A stretch of 64,000 nt of DNA from Candidatus Zymogenaceae bacterium (GTDB taxonomy: Bacteria > Desulfobacterota > Zymogenia > Zymogenales > Zymogenaceae), in NCBI GenBank assembly GCA_016933535.1, contig JAFGAS010000035.1:1-64000 (forward strand). The letters are read 5' to 3'. The notes below the pieces were generated by a model that ran no database searches, was not told the DNA's origin, and was given only the letters and a program-made list of their open reading frames with translations. The stretch's first letter is position 1. The number at the start of each line of letters is the position of its first letter. Below are positions 35,442-43,897 of this stretch, one piece after another. The position numbers and the translations under genes were made by a program.

Positions 35442-36134
35442 TCATTCCTTTTTAGGGAGTTTTTCCATCATTTCCTTTACCCGAGATTGGAAAAGACGAC
35501 GTAGGATATAGCCCCGGAGCTCGTCGGCTTGTTCAGAGAGAGTAACGGTAATCCTTATGTTATCGCTTTTACTTTTACCGGCGACGATCTTCTTGCGGAG
35601 CTTGAGCTCTTCCTCGACGATCTTCTCGCCGTACTGAATGTAAAAGGTCATATCGCGGATGTCAATACCCAGCTCTTTGTTGCCCCGCATGAGGCTTTTT
35701 GCAAACTGCACATCTTCCTGATTATAGGGCTTGGCTGCGCCCCGATTATAGGGGACGAGGATCTTGAGCTTTTCGGCGGTATCGAGGAGTCCCTTGTCGA
35801 TTCGGGAGGCCGCCACAAATTCCTGACGGGACATAAGGGGCTGCTCCCCTTCGGTTCGCGGGCGGAAGATAGCGTCTTCAAGGGAGATAAGGGAAGGCAG
35901 GGATATCCCATTATCCATCCGGCTGATGATGTTTTTTATTACCGACAGGGGATAGTATCGTTTTTCCTGAAGCTCCCTGACCAGCGCGATCCGTTCTACG
36001 CATGACTCGTCGTAGTAGGCCATTGACTTATTGACCTTGGTCGGCCGGGGAAGAAGTCCCTCCTTGACGTAGTATCGTATGGTCGATTGGGGAACGCCGG
36101 TGATGCGCTCCAGTTCGCTGATCTTGACGGGCAT
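35442..36134 (-). CDS. MerR-family transcriptional regulator
   Basis: 230 residues. The N-terminal winged helix KISELERITGVPQSTIRYYVKEGLLPRPTKVNKSMAYYDESCVERI is a clear MerR domain. A dimerisation helix follows, then a long C-terminal effector region without the Cys pattern of metal sensors. A second helical segment near residues 115-200 is unlike classical MerR proteins. It is the first gene of the unit with flavoprotein C, so it probably controls the redox cluster in response to a small molecule. Confidence 0.88.
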   Translation of the reverse strand: MPVKISELERITGVPQSTIRYYVKEGLLPRPTKVNKSMAYYDESCVERIALVRELQEKRYYPLSVIKNIISRMDNGISLPSLISLEDAIFRPRTEGEQPLMSRQEFVAASRIDKGLLDTAEKLKILVPYNRGAAKPYNQEDVQFAKSLMRGNKELGIDIRDMTFYIQYGEKIVEEELKLRKKIVAGKSKSDNIRITVTLSEQADELRGYILRRLFQSRVKEMMEKLPKKE

Positions 36135-36158
36135 GGAATAAAAGCTTAAAGTTTAAAG

Positions 36159-36196
36159 TTGAACTTCAAGATAGCCGAAAAGGCCATTGGTGTCAA
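36159..36196 (-). promoter_or_regulatory. merR promoter with overlapping palindrome
   Basis: On the minus strand, TTGACA (36191-36196), a 17-base spacer and TATCTT (36168-36173). An 11-base palindrome TTGAACTTCAA at 36159-36169 overlaps the -10 and likely start, which is suited to autoregulation by the MerR protein. It is 25 bases upstream of the start codon. Confidence 0.7.
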
Positions 36197-36554
36197 GGAT
36201 TTTTTCTGTATCAAGCGGGCATCGTCGATGTGGTGTGTGGCCCATTGAAAGAAAAACTAAACCTGCTTTACATTTTTAGTATTGAAATTCACCATCGGGG
36301 TGTATATAATGCCGACGGGTAAAGTCGCGCCTATTAATGGCTGCGAAGATCATATAAATGGGAGATGTGACGACATGAGCGCTCGGCTTCGCAGTCCGCT
36401 CATTATGCGGATCGCCGTTTCGGGAAAACTCGGGACAATGGGGGGGGGATAGGGGCGTAACTATTAAAGAATTTTCTCCGTAGCTATTCCGGTATGGGTC
36501 AAACGCGTACCTGTAACAGGGGTGCGGGACATTTAATACTTTTAGGGGACTGAC
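36197..36554. other. Intergenic region without a gene
   Basis: Between the divergent merR and the 36555 gene. It contains a G9 tract near 36440-36449 and AT-rich segments that could hold a plus-strand promoter. I see no credible coding frame or RNA gene. Confidence 0.6.
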
Positions 36555-37097
36555 ATGAAACAAAAAACGAGTACCGTCAAGCCGACGCTATCGTATCGGC
36601 TAAAGAAAACGGTGGTCGGGATTGCGCTCCTTGCTCTTGGAGGCACCTTCGAAAAGGTCTCGAAGCACAGCGCGGAGCTCAAGGAAGAAATCAAGGATTG
36701 GAGGAAGGGGATCGTTATCTCATTGGGTGTGCTTCCCAAGGGGCCGGCCATCTCGCTTAAGGAGGAAAATGGAACGATCCGTTACCTCGGCAGGGGATAC
36801 AAGAATCCGGACGTGAAAATCCTTTTCAAGAACATGGACAGCGCCTTTATACCGTTTACTGCTCAGATGGGATCTCATATCGCCTTTGTCCAGCATCGGG
36901 CGTTGGTGCACGGCAGCGTGGTGGATGGAATCAAGGCAAACCGGGCCATGGCGATCGTGCAGGCATATCTCCTTCCGGGAATCGTCTTCGGAAAGGTATT
37001 CAAAGTGCCGCCGAAGCTGACGCTCAAACAGAAACTTTTCAAGCTCTATGTCTACCTTACCATGGGTATCGACATGGCGCTCAACGCGGCCAAGTGA
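36555..37097 (+). CDS. Conserved protein, possibly SCP2-like lipid-binding
   Basis: 180 residues, ATG preceded by AGGGGA at good spacing. No signal peptide. The middle (NGTIRYLGRGYKNPDVKILFKNMDSAFIPFTAQMGSHIAFVQHRALVHGSVVDG) has the alternating strand pattern and helix order seen in SCP2 sterol-carrier domains, but the match is weak and I cannot confirm it. It lies 66 bases before the iron-dependent alcohol dehydrogenase and is probably co-transcribed. A role in presenting a lipid or long-chain alcohol to that enzyme is only an inference. Confidence 0.6.
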   Translation: MKQKTSTVKPTLSYRLKKTVVGIALLALGGTFEKVSKHSAELKEEIKDWRKGIVISLGVLPKGPAISLKEENGTIRYLGRGYKNPDVKILFKNMDSAFIPFTAQMGSHIAFVQHRALVHGSVVDGIKANRAMAIVQAYLLPGIVFGKVFKVPPKLTLKQKLFKLYVYLTMGIDMALNAAK

Positions 37098-37163
37098 TCC
37101 AGGCCGTACAAACTGGACTAAACAGTGCTTTTCATAAATCTATCCTGATAGGAGATTTAATCG

Positions 37164-38336
37164 ATGTTACCAGAATATTATGAGTTTATCTGCCCGGTAA
37201 AGATATTAAGCGGCCTCAAAGCCCTTTCGAATCTTCCTTACGAGCTCACTTTGCTCGGCGCCAAGCGTCCGCTCATTGTTACGGATAAGGGTGTAGTGAG
37301 GGCCGGCCTTCTCAAGCTCGTCATGGAAGCGTTTTCCGAATCCGACATAGAGCCGGGAATCGTCTTCGACGAAACCCCGCCCGATTCGGGAAGCGCCGTT
37401 GTCAACAAGGTCGCCAAACTCTTCAAGGATAACAAGTGCGACTCCTTTGTCGCCGTCGGCGGCGGGTCCGTCATCGATACGGCCAAGTGCGCCAATATGA
37501 TCGTGGTGGAGGGAACCAACGACCTGATGAAATTCCAGGGGGTCGACCGGCTTGAAAAGGATATGAAACCCTTTGTGGTCATCCCGACCACCGCGGGAAC
37601 GGGGTCCGAGGTCACCAGCGCTGCGGTTATCTACGACGAGGCGTCCCATACCAAGATGGCCTTTACCTCCAGCAAGCTCTTCCCGAAGGCGGCCATCCTT
37701 GACCCGCGGATGACGATGACCATGCCGGCGAAGATCAGTGCGGCCACCGGCATGGACGCGCTCACGCACGCGGCGGAGGCCTACTACTGCCTGGCCAAGA
37801 ACCCGGTTTCCGACGGTTTTGCGATTGCGGCCATCCGGCTCATCTTCGAAAACCTGCTCACAACGGTCAAGGAGCCGAAAAACAAGGAGGCGCGCCTGGC
37901 GATGCTCAACGCCTCTCTGCTGGCCGGTGCCGCGTTTTCCAACTCGCTGGTTGGGGTTGTACATGGGATCGCCCACGCCACGGGCGGGGTTGCCCGGGTG
38001 CCCCACGGAGTGGCCAACAGCATCCTGCTCCCCTTCGGGATGGAGAACAACTTCAAGAAGGTGGGACCGATCATCGGGGAACTCGCCCCGTTTATGGGGA
38101 TGCCGCCGACCGGCAAACCGATGAAGGACGCAGAGAACGCCGTGGCCGCCGTCAGAAAGCTGGGAAAACAGCTCAAAGATGCCAGCGGTCTTCCGACTAA
38201 GCTCTCCGAGGCGGGGGTGACCAAGGAACAGCTTCCCGAGATCGCCAAGGCCGCCATCAACGACGGGTCGTGTACGATCAACCCAGAGGAGATCACCTAC
38301 GAGGTAGCACTGGATATCCTGAAGAAGGCGTTTTAG
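37164..38336 (+). CDS. Iron-containing alcohol dehydrogenase
   Basis: 390 residues of the Fe-ADH (type III) family. NAD(P)-binding GGGSVIDTAK lies near residue 98, PTTAGTGSEVTSAAVI follows, and the metal-binding region includes TGMDALTHAAEAY, GVVHGIAHATGG and VPHGVANSILLP, with the Asp and three His needed to hold Fe2+. It interconverts alcohols and aldehydes. The specific substrate is not readable from the sequence. Codon use is strongly GC-rich. A strong terminator follows. Confidence 0.94.
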   Translation: MLPEYYEFICPVKILSGLKALSNLPYELTLLGAKRPLIVTDKGVVRAGLLKLVMEAFSESDIEPGIVFDETPPDSGSAVVNKVAKLFKDNKCDSFVAVGGGSVIDTAKCANMIVVEGTNDLMKFQGVDRLEKDMKPFVVIPTTAGTGSEVTSAAVIYDEASHTKMAFTSSKLFPKAAILDPRMTMTMPAKISAATGMDALTHAAEAYYCLAKNPVSDGFAIAAIRLIFENLLTTVKEPKNKEARLAMLNASLLAGAAFSNSLVGVVHGIAHATGGVARVPHGVANSILLPFGMENNFKKVGPIIGELAPFMGMPPTGKPMKDAENAVAAVRKLGKQLKDASGLPTKLSEAGVTKEQLPEIAKAAINDGSCTINPEEITYEVALDILKKAF

Positions 38337-38359
38337 ACTCTGCCGCCCAAAAAGACGAG

Positions 38360-38390
38360 TCGGGGGAAACCGTTATACGGTTTCCCCCGA
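38360..38390 (+). terminator. Strong hairpin terminator after the alcohol dehydrogenase
   Basis: Stem TCGGGGGAAACCGT / ACGGTTTCCCCCGA with a 3-base loop. No long T-run follows, though AAAATTA does. The 38391-38632 gap beyond holds only a short GGGGTAGCTATACCCC palindrome near 38535. Confidence 0.8.
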
Positions 38391-38632
38391 AAATTACCGC
38401 TTAGAAAGCGAAAATCATCCGTAGAAAAAGTAAGTGATTTCCATACAGATTGCCACTGAATAGGGAATCCATCTATCTTAGTGCACAATAGCAATAATAT
38501 ACGGTTATAGATAGCTATACGATTTCTTAATTGGGGTAGCTATACCCCTATCTATAGAGAAAATACTTCCCCGAAAGCCAAGAAGAAATAAATGAATCAC
38601 ACCCTGTCGGGCTAAAGTAAGAGCTTACTATC

Positions 38633-39790
38633 TTATCGGAGCACCTTGGAGATCAGCCCGAACCGACGGTCGGCCGTTTCGGCGCTGTGGATCATGAACA
38701 TCAGGGAGCGGATAGGCCGGATGTATCGGTAGTAGGAGGCCACCTTGGCGTATATGGGGTGGGTCTTGATCTCGGCCTCCATCCGGTTCATGTCGCGGTT
38801 GGCCCACGCCATAGTTCCCTTTACGGCCGAGCCCAGGATCTTTCCCACGTGATGCCCGATGAGAAACGATGAGGCGATACCGCTGCCCCCCTTTGCCTCC
38901 ACCTGCCCGGCGGAGTCTCCCACCATCACGACCCCGGGGGCCGCTACAAACCGGTCGATGAAACCCCCCATGGGAATGATCGTAAAGAGGCGGTAGGTCT
39001 CCTTCGTACCTTCCATCCGCCGGCGGAAGACGGGGTGTTTGCCGATAAAGTCATCGAAGAAGTCGCCGATCGTCGCTGCGTCGGGGATCGGGACGCCCCG
39101 GAGGGTGTTCGGTTTAAAGATCAGGAGCCCAATGTCGGCCCTGCCTTCGCCCGAGGGGAAGATATAGCCGACCGACGGGGGATCGCCCTCGTAGATATGA
39201 GTAAAGTATTCCAGGCGTATATCCGGGTAGTCCATCTGTTCCACGCGCAGTTTCAGGACCGGGCAATCGATCTTTTCCCGCCCGATCCCGAGTTCTCGAG
39301 ATGTTATCCCCTCGGTTCCGTCGGAACCCACGACGGCCCGCGCGCGTATCTCGCGCACTTTTGTACCCTGCCTAACCCTGGCCCCCGCGACTCTGCCGTT
39401 GTCCACAATCAGATCGACGACCTCGGTGGAAAACATGATGTCAAGCCCCTTTGCCTCGGCTATTCCGGTCATATTGGCCATAAAGTCGGGCCACTCGAAG
39501 ATGAGGTTCGGGTCATGGATGACCCGGTCGATCCATCGGGAATCGGTAGGGGAATAATAACGGCGGCGGTTGGTCACGGCGATGGTGTTACGGTCAAAGA
39601 AACCCTTTCCGAGGATCGACTCCATTTGCTGATTGAAGTGGATCGTCTCACCCTTGATTGTATCGCCCACACTCCTCTGTTTCTCGACCACCAGGACCCG
39701 GGCGCCCCGTTCGAGCGCCCCAAGGCCGGCGCCGAGTCCGGCGGGCCCGGCCCCGATGACAAGGATCTCGATGTCGTGTCTCTTTTTCAT
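38633..39790 (-). CDS. Geranylgeranyl reductase-family FAD oxidoreductase
   Basis: 385 residues from ATG 39790. The FAD-binding N-terminus is DIEILVIGAGPAGLGAGLGALERGARVLVVEK. The GD motif is GVVMVGDSAGQVEAKGGSGIASSFLIG, and VVGSDGTEGITSREL lies between them. This is the GGR/digeranylgeranylglycerophospholipid reductase branch, whose members saturate isoprenoid or hydroxylate aromatic substrates. No signal peptide, so cytoplasmic or membrane-peripheral. The substrate is unknown. Its neighbourhood includes other flavin and lipid-type enzymes. Confidence 0.88.
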   Translation of the reverse strand: MKKRHDIEILVIGAGPAGLGAGLGALERGARVLVVEKQRSVGDTIKGETIHFNQQMESILGKGFFDRNTIAVTNRRRYYSPTDSRWIDRVIHDPNLIFEWPDFMANMTGIAEAKGLDIMFSTEVVDLIVDNGRVAGARVRQGTKVREIRARAVVGSDGTEGITSRELGIGREKIDCPVLKLRVEQMDYPDIRLEYFTHIYEGDPPSVGYIFPSGEGRADIGLLIFKPNTLRGVPIPDAATIGDFFDDFIGKHPVFRRRMEGTKETYRLFTIIPMGGFIDRFVAAPGVVMVGDSAGQVEAKGGSGIASSFLIGHHVGKILGSAVKGTMAWANRDMNRMEAEIKTHPIYAKVASYYRYIRPIRSLMFMIHSAETADRRFGLISKVLR

Positions 39791-39849
39791 GGAATCGACC
39801 CCAATAATAAGTCCATTCACCAATCGGACTTCAGCCGATCGCTAGTATT

Positions 39850-40386
39850 CTATTCCCGCCAATGCTCAGGTTTATTTAATGCGTCTGAGCAAATAACCTT
39901 TCCACTAACAGAGCCAATCACTCCCGGCCGAAGGGCTTGAAGCATCCACGCATTTGCATGTTCAGATGGTATGGGATATGGCGCCTCAAAGCCGAGCTGT
40001 CCAGCCGGTTTAAATCCGTAGCGCGGATAGTATTCAGGATGCCCGAGCACGAAAACCAGGTCAACTCCTGATTTGGATAGAAGCTTTAATCCTTGTTCGA
40101 TGAGCTTACCTCCAATTCCTTGTCTTTGAGCATCAGGCAGTATTGCTAAAGGTGCCAAAATTACGATTGACGCCGTATCTTTGGTATCCAATAGGCGTGC
40201 TGTGGTAAATAGAATATGTCCAACAGCCCGATCATTTTCAAAAGAAAGTAGTGATAATATCGGTTTTGCACTAGGATCATCCAACAGATCCCTCACCAGG
40301 TTCGCCTCCTTATCATGGCCAAACGCTAGACGTTCTATTAATAGTACATCTTTCAAGTCTAATTCTGAAGCCTCTCGTATGTGCAA
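39850..40386 (-). CDS. GNAT-family N-acetyltransferase
   Basis: 178 residues from TTG 40386 with AGGAG seven bases upstream. The acetyl-CoA-binding motif A reads LAPLAILPDAQRQGIGGKLIEQGL, and GHPEYYPRYGFKPA matches the C-terminal GNAT region common in YhbS-like proteins. It would transfer an acetyl group to a small amine or to a protein; the acceptor is unknown. Base composition is AT-richer than adjacent genes, which suggests acquisition. It is separated from the GGR gene by 59 bases. Confidence 0.85.
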   Translation of the reverse strand: MHIREASELDLKDVLLIERLAFGHDKEANLVRDLLDDPSAKPILSLLSFENDRAVGHILFTTARLLDTKDTASIVILAPLAILPDAQRQGIGGKLIEQGLKLLSKSGVDLVFVLGHPEYYPRYGFKPAGQLGFEAPYPIPSEHANAWMLQALRPGVIGSVSGKVICSDALNKPEHWRE

Positions 40387-40889
40387 TTTCTTGCTCCTTT
40401 TCCATTTGATACTGCTATGCTTATACAGTCCGTATAACTGTATACACGGACTATCTCTTTTCGATTAAAAAGCTATCGGTTTTTTACATTACGATAAAGC
40501 AAGTAGAATCATGTAATTGCTGGCATTTATCCTTTTCGACATTCCGGTTTATATCGACCACAAAAAAGCGGAACGAATTCCATCCGCAGGGTCGCTAAAA
40601 TTCGCCCAAAAACAACATCGAAAGCATTTTCCTTACGTGGAACAACCCTCGGATATTTTCCCACCGCATTCCCGAATCCTGCCTTTTCGATGAATTTATA
40701 GTAATTCAAAATTTAGGATCTGACCTCGTGTAGTGAGACCTGTATATCACAACAACCATACGAAAGCAATAGCGCTTAATAAGTTGCGAATAGTCGTAAA
40801 AAATGATAACAGGATGAATACGGTATAGACAGCGCGTAACCCGAAAGACGCGTATTCATATTATGAAGACGTACGAGGAGGAATACCCG
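40387..40889. other. Intergenic region with an inverted repeat, no gene
   Basis: An AT-rich 503-base gap between the GNAT and SDR genes. At 40427-40452 lies an inverted repeat, AGTCCGTATA and TATACACGGACT, 41 bases upstream of the GNAT start. It is placed to be an operator or promoter element for that gene. A 60-codon minus-strand frame at 40527-40709 has no family signature and was not called. Confidence 0.55.
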
Positions 40890-41654
40890 ATGTATATCGA
40901 TAAACTGAAGCTCAAAGGGAAGACCGCCGTGATTACCGGCGGCAGCCGGGGGATTGGCAGGGAAATCGCGCTTGCATTTGCCGAGATGGGGGCCAACGTC
41001 GTCGTGGCCGGCAGGAAGCTGCCCGACCTCGAGCGCGCCGCGGAAGATATCGCGGCCGCGGGAGGGACAGGACTTGCCGTGGCGGCCCACGCGGGAAAGA
41101 CCGGGGACCTGGAAAATCTTGTTCAGGCGACCGTGGATCGTTTCGGTACGATCGATATCCTGGTCAATAACGCCGCCGTCAATCCGGTCTTTGGGCCCAT
41201 CGAAAGTATCGACGAGGCCCTGTTTTCCAAGATGATGGATGTTAACGTCAAGGGATATCTTATGCTTGCGCGCATGGCCATGCCCCACATGGAAAAGGCG
41301 GGCGGCGGTTCGATCATCAACATCGCCTCGGTGGAGGGATTCAAGCCTTCCTACGGGACGGGGCTCTACAGTGTCACGAAGGCGGCCGTCGTCATGCTCA
41401 CGAAAGTGCTGGCCCTCGAATGGGCGGCCAAGAAGATTCGGGTCAACTGCATCGCGCCGGGGCTGGTCAGGACACATTTTTCCGAATTTCTCTGGAAGAA
41501 CGAGGAGATACTCAAGCTCTATCTGGAGCACTGTCCGATAAAGCGGATCGGCCAGCCGTATGAGATCGCGGGATTGGCGCTCTTCCTGGCATCCGAGCTT
41601 GCGGGATATACGACCGGTTCAGTTTTCACCGCCGACGGAGGATATCTGATATGA
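40890..41654 (+). CDS. Short-chain dehydrogenase/reductase
   Basis: 254 residues from ATG 40890, with GAGGAGG at ideal spacing; ATG 40863 would add nine residues. Classical SDR: cofactor site TGGSRGIGREIA, structural NNAAVNP, and catalytic S-Y-K in NIASVEGFKPSYGTGLYSVTKAA. The C-terminus GYTTGSVFTADGGYLI is typical. It oxidises or reduces a carbonyl/hydroxyl using NAD(P)(H); the substrate is unknown. It looks like a single-gene unit. Confidence 0.93.
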   Translation: MYIDKLKLKGKTAVITGGSRGIGREIALAFAEMGANVVVAGRKLPDLERAAEDIAAAGGTGLAVAAHAGKTGDLENLVQATVDRFGTIDILVNNAAVNPVFGPIESIDEALFSKMMDVNVKGYLMLARMAMPHMEKAGGGSIINIASVEGFKPSYGTGLYSVTKAAVVMLTKVLALEWAAKKIRVNCIAPGLVRTHFSEFLWKNEEILKLYLEHCPIKRIGQPYEIAGLALFLASELAGYTTGSVFTADGGYLI

Positions 41655-41768
41655 CCGTCGATTTAGGTCGATTTGGCGGAGATGGGGCGGGCCGGCCAAC
41701 GGCCGAAGGCGGCCGGCGCCCCATTATATTGCGATGTGTTACCGACGGCTGTCGGGGGAGATAGGCCG

Positions 41769-42866
41769 CTACCCGTGCCGGGAAACCGCCTGCTCGGCGT
41801 AGTCGTCCAACCAGTACGCGTCGGGGTTGCTTCTGAATATGAGGATCCGAGAGGCGTCTTTCTGATCAACGGCCTGATGGTATTTGAAGAAGACGTGATC
41901 GTCCTTCTTGCCGATGATTTCGATCTTGCCGGTAGCGTGGGAAATAACGAGTTTGGCACGCTTGGCCAGGCCCGAAACGAAGCGCTTTGCCTCCTTGAAC
42001 ACCTCGAACGTTCGCTCCACGGGAACCGTGTATCCGTGGTTGCCGGCCGTCGGGCGGCACTGGAAGACATAGTATGGGGTGATGCCGGCAAAGGAGAGCC
42101 TGCGGAACAATTCCGCCAGAGTGTCGGGATCGTCGTTTACCCCTTTGATCAGCGGAGTCTGGTTTGCGGTTATGACCCCGGCGTCGTGCAAGAGGTTGAC
42201 TGCCGTCAGGGCTTGCTCGGTTAATTCCCGGGGATGGTTGAAATGTACCATGGCGTAGATCTTCGTTTCCCTGGTGCTGTATTTCTTCAGGACGTCCAGA
42301 AGTGATGGATCGTTGATGATTCGATGGGGGTAGAAGGCCGGGAGCTTGGTACCTATCCTGATGATCTTAACGTGGTCGATCTCCCGTATCTGTCGGATGA
42401 TATTTTCGAGCCTCTCTGTGGAGAGCATAAGGGGGTCTCCGCCGGAGAGGAGCACATTGGTTATCTTGGGATGTTTCTTGATATATTCGATTCCCGGCGA
42501 GATGTCACGAACCGCCTCTTCGTTTCCGTCAATGAAAATCCTTTTCCTGAAACAGAAGCGACAAAAACCGCCGCAGATGTCGGTTACAAGGAGCACGGCT
42601 GTGGAAAGGTATTTATGCTGGATTCCCGGGGCCTTTGTGTAGAGGTTCTCTTGTGAGGCGTCGGTGGCGCCCCACCCGTCCAATTCAGTGCTGTCCGGGA
42701 TGATGATCCTGGCTATGGGATCATTGCTATCGGCAAAATCGATAAGTGATAGGTAGTAATCGTTGGCACGGAAACGGAACTGATTGGTTATTTGTTGGAT
42801 GGCATCCCGATCTTTACGGGAAAGGCCGGGCACCTGCTCGATCTTGGTGATATACCGGTGATTCAT
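41769..42866 (-). CDS. KamA-family radical SAM aminomutase-like protein
   Basis: 365 residues. The radical SAM cluster motif is CGGFCRFCFRKRIF (C-x3-C-x2-C), followed by NVLLSGGDPLML and, further on, KIYAMVHFNHPRELT and PYYVFQCRPTAGNHGY, the lysine 2,3-aminomutase family signatures (PLP- and SAM-dependent). It is shorter than canonical KamA (about 410-470). It could be EpmB-like, but no epmA or efp is nearby. It probably migrates an amino group on a lysine or similar substrate. Confidence 0.88.
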   Translation of the reverse strand: MNHRYITKIEQVPGLSRKDRDAIQQITNQFRFRANDYYLSLIDFADSNDPIARIIIPDSTELDGWGATDASQENLYTKAPGIQHKYLSTAVLLVTDICGGFCRFCFRKRIFIDGNEEAVRDISPGIEYIKKHPKITNVLLSGGDPLMLSTERLENIIRQIREIDHVKIIRIGTKLPAFYPHRIINDPSLLDVLKKYSTRETKIYAMVHFNHPRELTEQALTAVNLLHDAGVITANQTPLIKGVNDDPDTLAELFRRLSFAGITPYYVFQCRPTAGNHGYTVPVERTFEVFKEAKRFVSGLAKRAKLVISHATGKIEIIGKKDDHVFFKYHQAVDQKDASRILIFRSNPDAYWLDDYAEQAVSRHG

Positions 42867-42989
42867 GACGTCCTCCTTTTCATTGCTTCACGGAGAAAAC
42901 ATAACGCCCTCCTTAGAAACATGGATCAATGACAGATCCGATTTGTGTGGTGTTAAGCTGCAGTGCTGAAACTAAGAATGCGGATGAAA

Positions 42990-43018
42990 TTGACATATCT
43001 TAATAGCGCTTATATTAT
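42990..43018 (+). promoter_or_regulatory. Orphan sigma-70 promoter
   Basis: TTGACA at 42990-42995, a 17-base spacer, and TATTAT at 43013-43018, facing tRNA-Val. No coding frame follows, and the tRNA has its own promoter downstream. It may drive a short leader or an unrecognised small RNA in 43024-43160. Confidence 0.6.
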
Positions 43019-43141
43019 AGCCACTAACAGATAGTATGGCAACTTTTTTCCCCTTCATTAGGTTTATTTAATCAATTTGAGGCGGACGGTTTCTCAGCTC
43101 GATACGGCTATTCGGGATAGTCGTACAATCACTTTTATGTC

Positions 43142-43170
43142 TTGACAAAAAAGACGGGCTTGTGTATCGT
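43142..43170 (+). promoter_or_regulatory. Promoter of tRNA-Val
   Basis: TTGACA at 43142-43147, a 17-base spacer, and TATCGT at 43165-43170, only 11 bases before the tRNA. Confidence 0.8.
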
Positions 43171-43181
43171 AAAGCGCATAT

Positions 43182-43256
43182 GGGCGGTTAACTCAGCGGT
43201 AGAGTGCCATCCTCACACGGTGGAAGTCACTGGTTCAAATCCAGTACCGCCTACCA
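43182..43256 (+). tRNA. tRNA-Val (anticodon CAC)
   Basis: Complete tRNA with CCA encoded at 43254-43256. The acceptor GGGCGGT pairs with ACCGCCT (one G-T pair) and the discriminator is A. The anticodon stem CCATC/GGTGG closes loop CTCACAC, giving anticodon CAC. The T-arm is CTGG TTCAAAT CCAG. It reads GUG and is transcribed as a single gene with its own promoter and terminator. Confidence 0.96.
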
Positions 43257-43268
43257 TATTCAAATGAA

Positions 43269-43320
43269 GAAAGGCCTTTTGTATGCGAAAAGGGATATTT
43301 CGCTTCCAACAGGCCTTTTT
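43269..43320 (+). terminator. Terminator of tRNA-Val
   Basis: Long stem with AAAGGCCT paired to AGGCCTTT and an inner GCGAA/TTCGC helix, ending in a T6 run. It starts 13 bases after the tRNA. Confidence 0.82.
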
Positions 43321-43845
43321 TACGCCCGCAGACATGCGTTCGTTGAAAACGCGTATTACCGATATGGAGTGAGAGGATCTCCGATATATTGCGGTTCGAG
43401 GGTCCTTCCCGAGTCCCGAAGAGATATGGACACGTTCAGGCCCTTGATACCGGTACCCTCGGTTTGTGCCGTCCGACGATTCGCATCATTCATGGGGTCC
43501 AACCAAACAGTATGGATTGGTTTTTCCGGACTCCGATCGATTCTCTCTTGACGGTTTGTTCTGGTCTTTCACCCCCATGCCGTAAGGCGGATAAGATTGG
43601 GTGTTTGCTGGAGGAGCGCCGGGAATCTCGGGAGTGCCAGTTTATTGGATAGCGCAATGAAGAAGGTATCGCAGGGCATCATCTCCATTACGGATGCGGA
43701 TAAATTCATGCCTCACGAATGATTACGGGAAGATAAGATACGCCGGGCGGCAAGAGGGCAGTGGGGCAAGAAATAGTTAAGAAAGGGAATACCGGCAGGC
43801 CCCGCATCTATTATTCGCGTCAGGTATGACGCCGGGTCAAAATAA
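43321..43845. other. Intergenic region, nothing identified
   Basis: 525 bases between the tRNA terminator and the pilin-operon terminator. Short open frames here (and one overlapping the tRNA from 43204) show no family signature. I found no repeat or RNA gene. Confidence 0.55.
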
Positions 43846-43882
43846 AAAGGCCCCTTCCGGCAGACGGCCGGAAGGGGCCTTT
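43846..43882. terminator. Bidirectional terminator of the pilin operon
   Basis: Fifteen-base stem AAAGGCCCCTTCCGG / CCGGAAGGGGCCTTT with a 7-base loop. On the minus strand it is followed by TTTATTTT. It lies 15 bases past the pilX stop. Confidence 0.9.
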
Positions 43883-43897
43883 CGTTTACGATTCTCC

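Noticed and set aside
36276-36563. Minus-strand frame in the merR/36555 gap
   Set aside because: No recognisable domain and no start context.
40527-40709. 60-codon minus-strand open frame in the GNAT-SDR gap
   Set aside because: No family signature, no convincing ribosome binding site and low-complexity composition; it is probably chance.
43204-43551. 115-codon open frame overlapping tRNA-Val and its terminator
   Set aside because: It begins inside the tRNA and reads through the terminator hairpin, so it cannot be a real gene.
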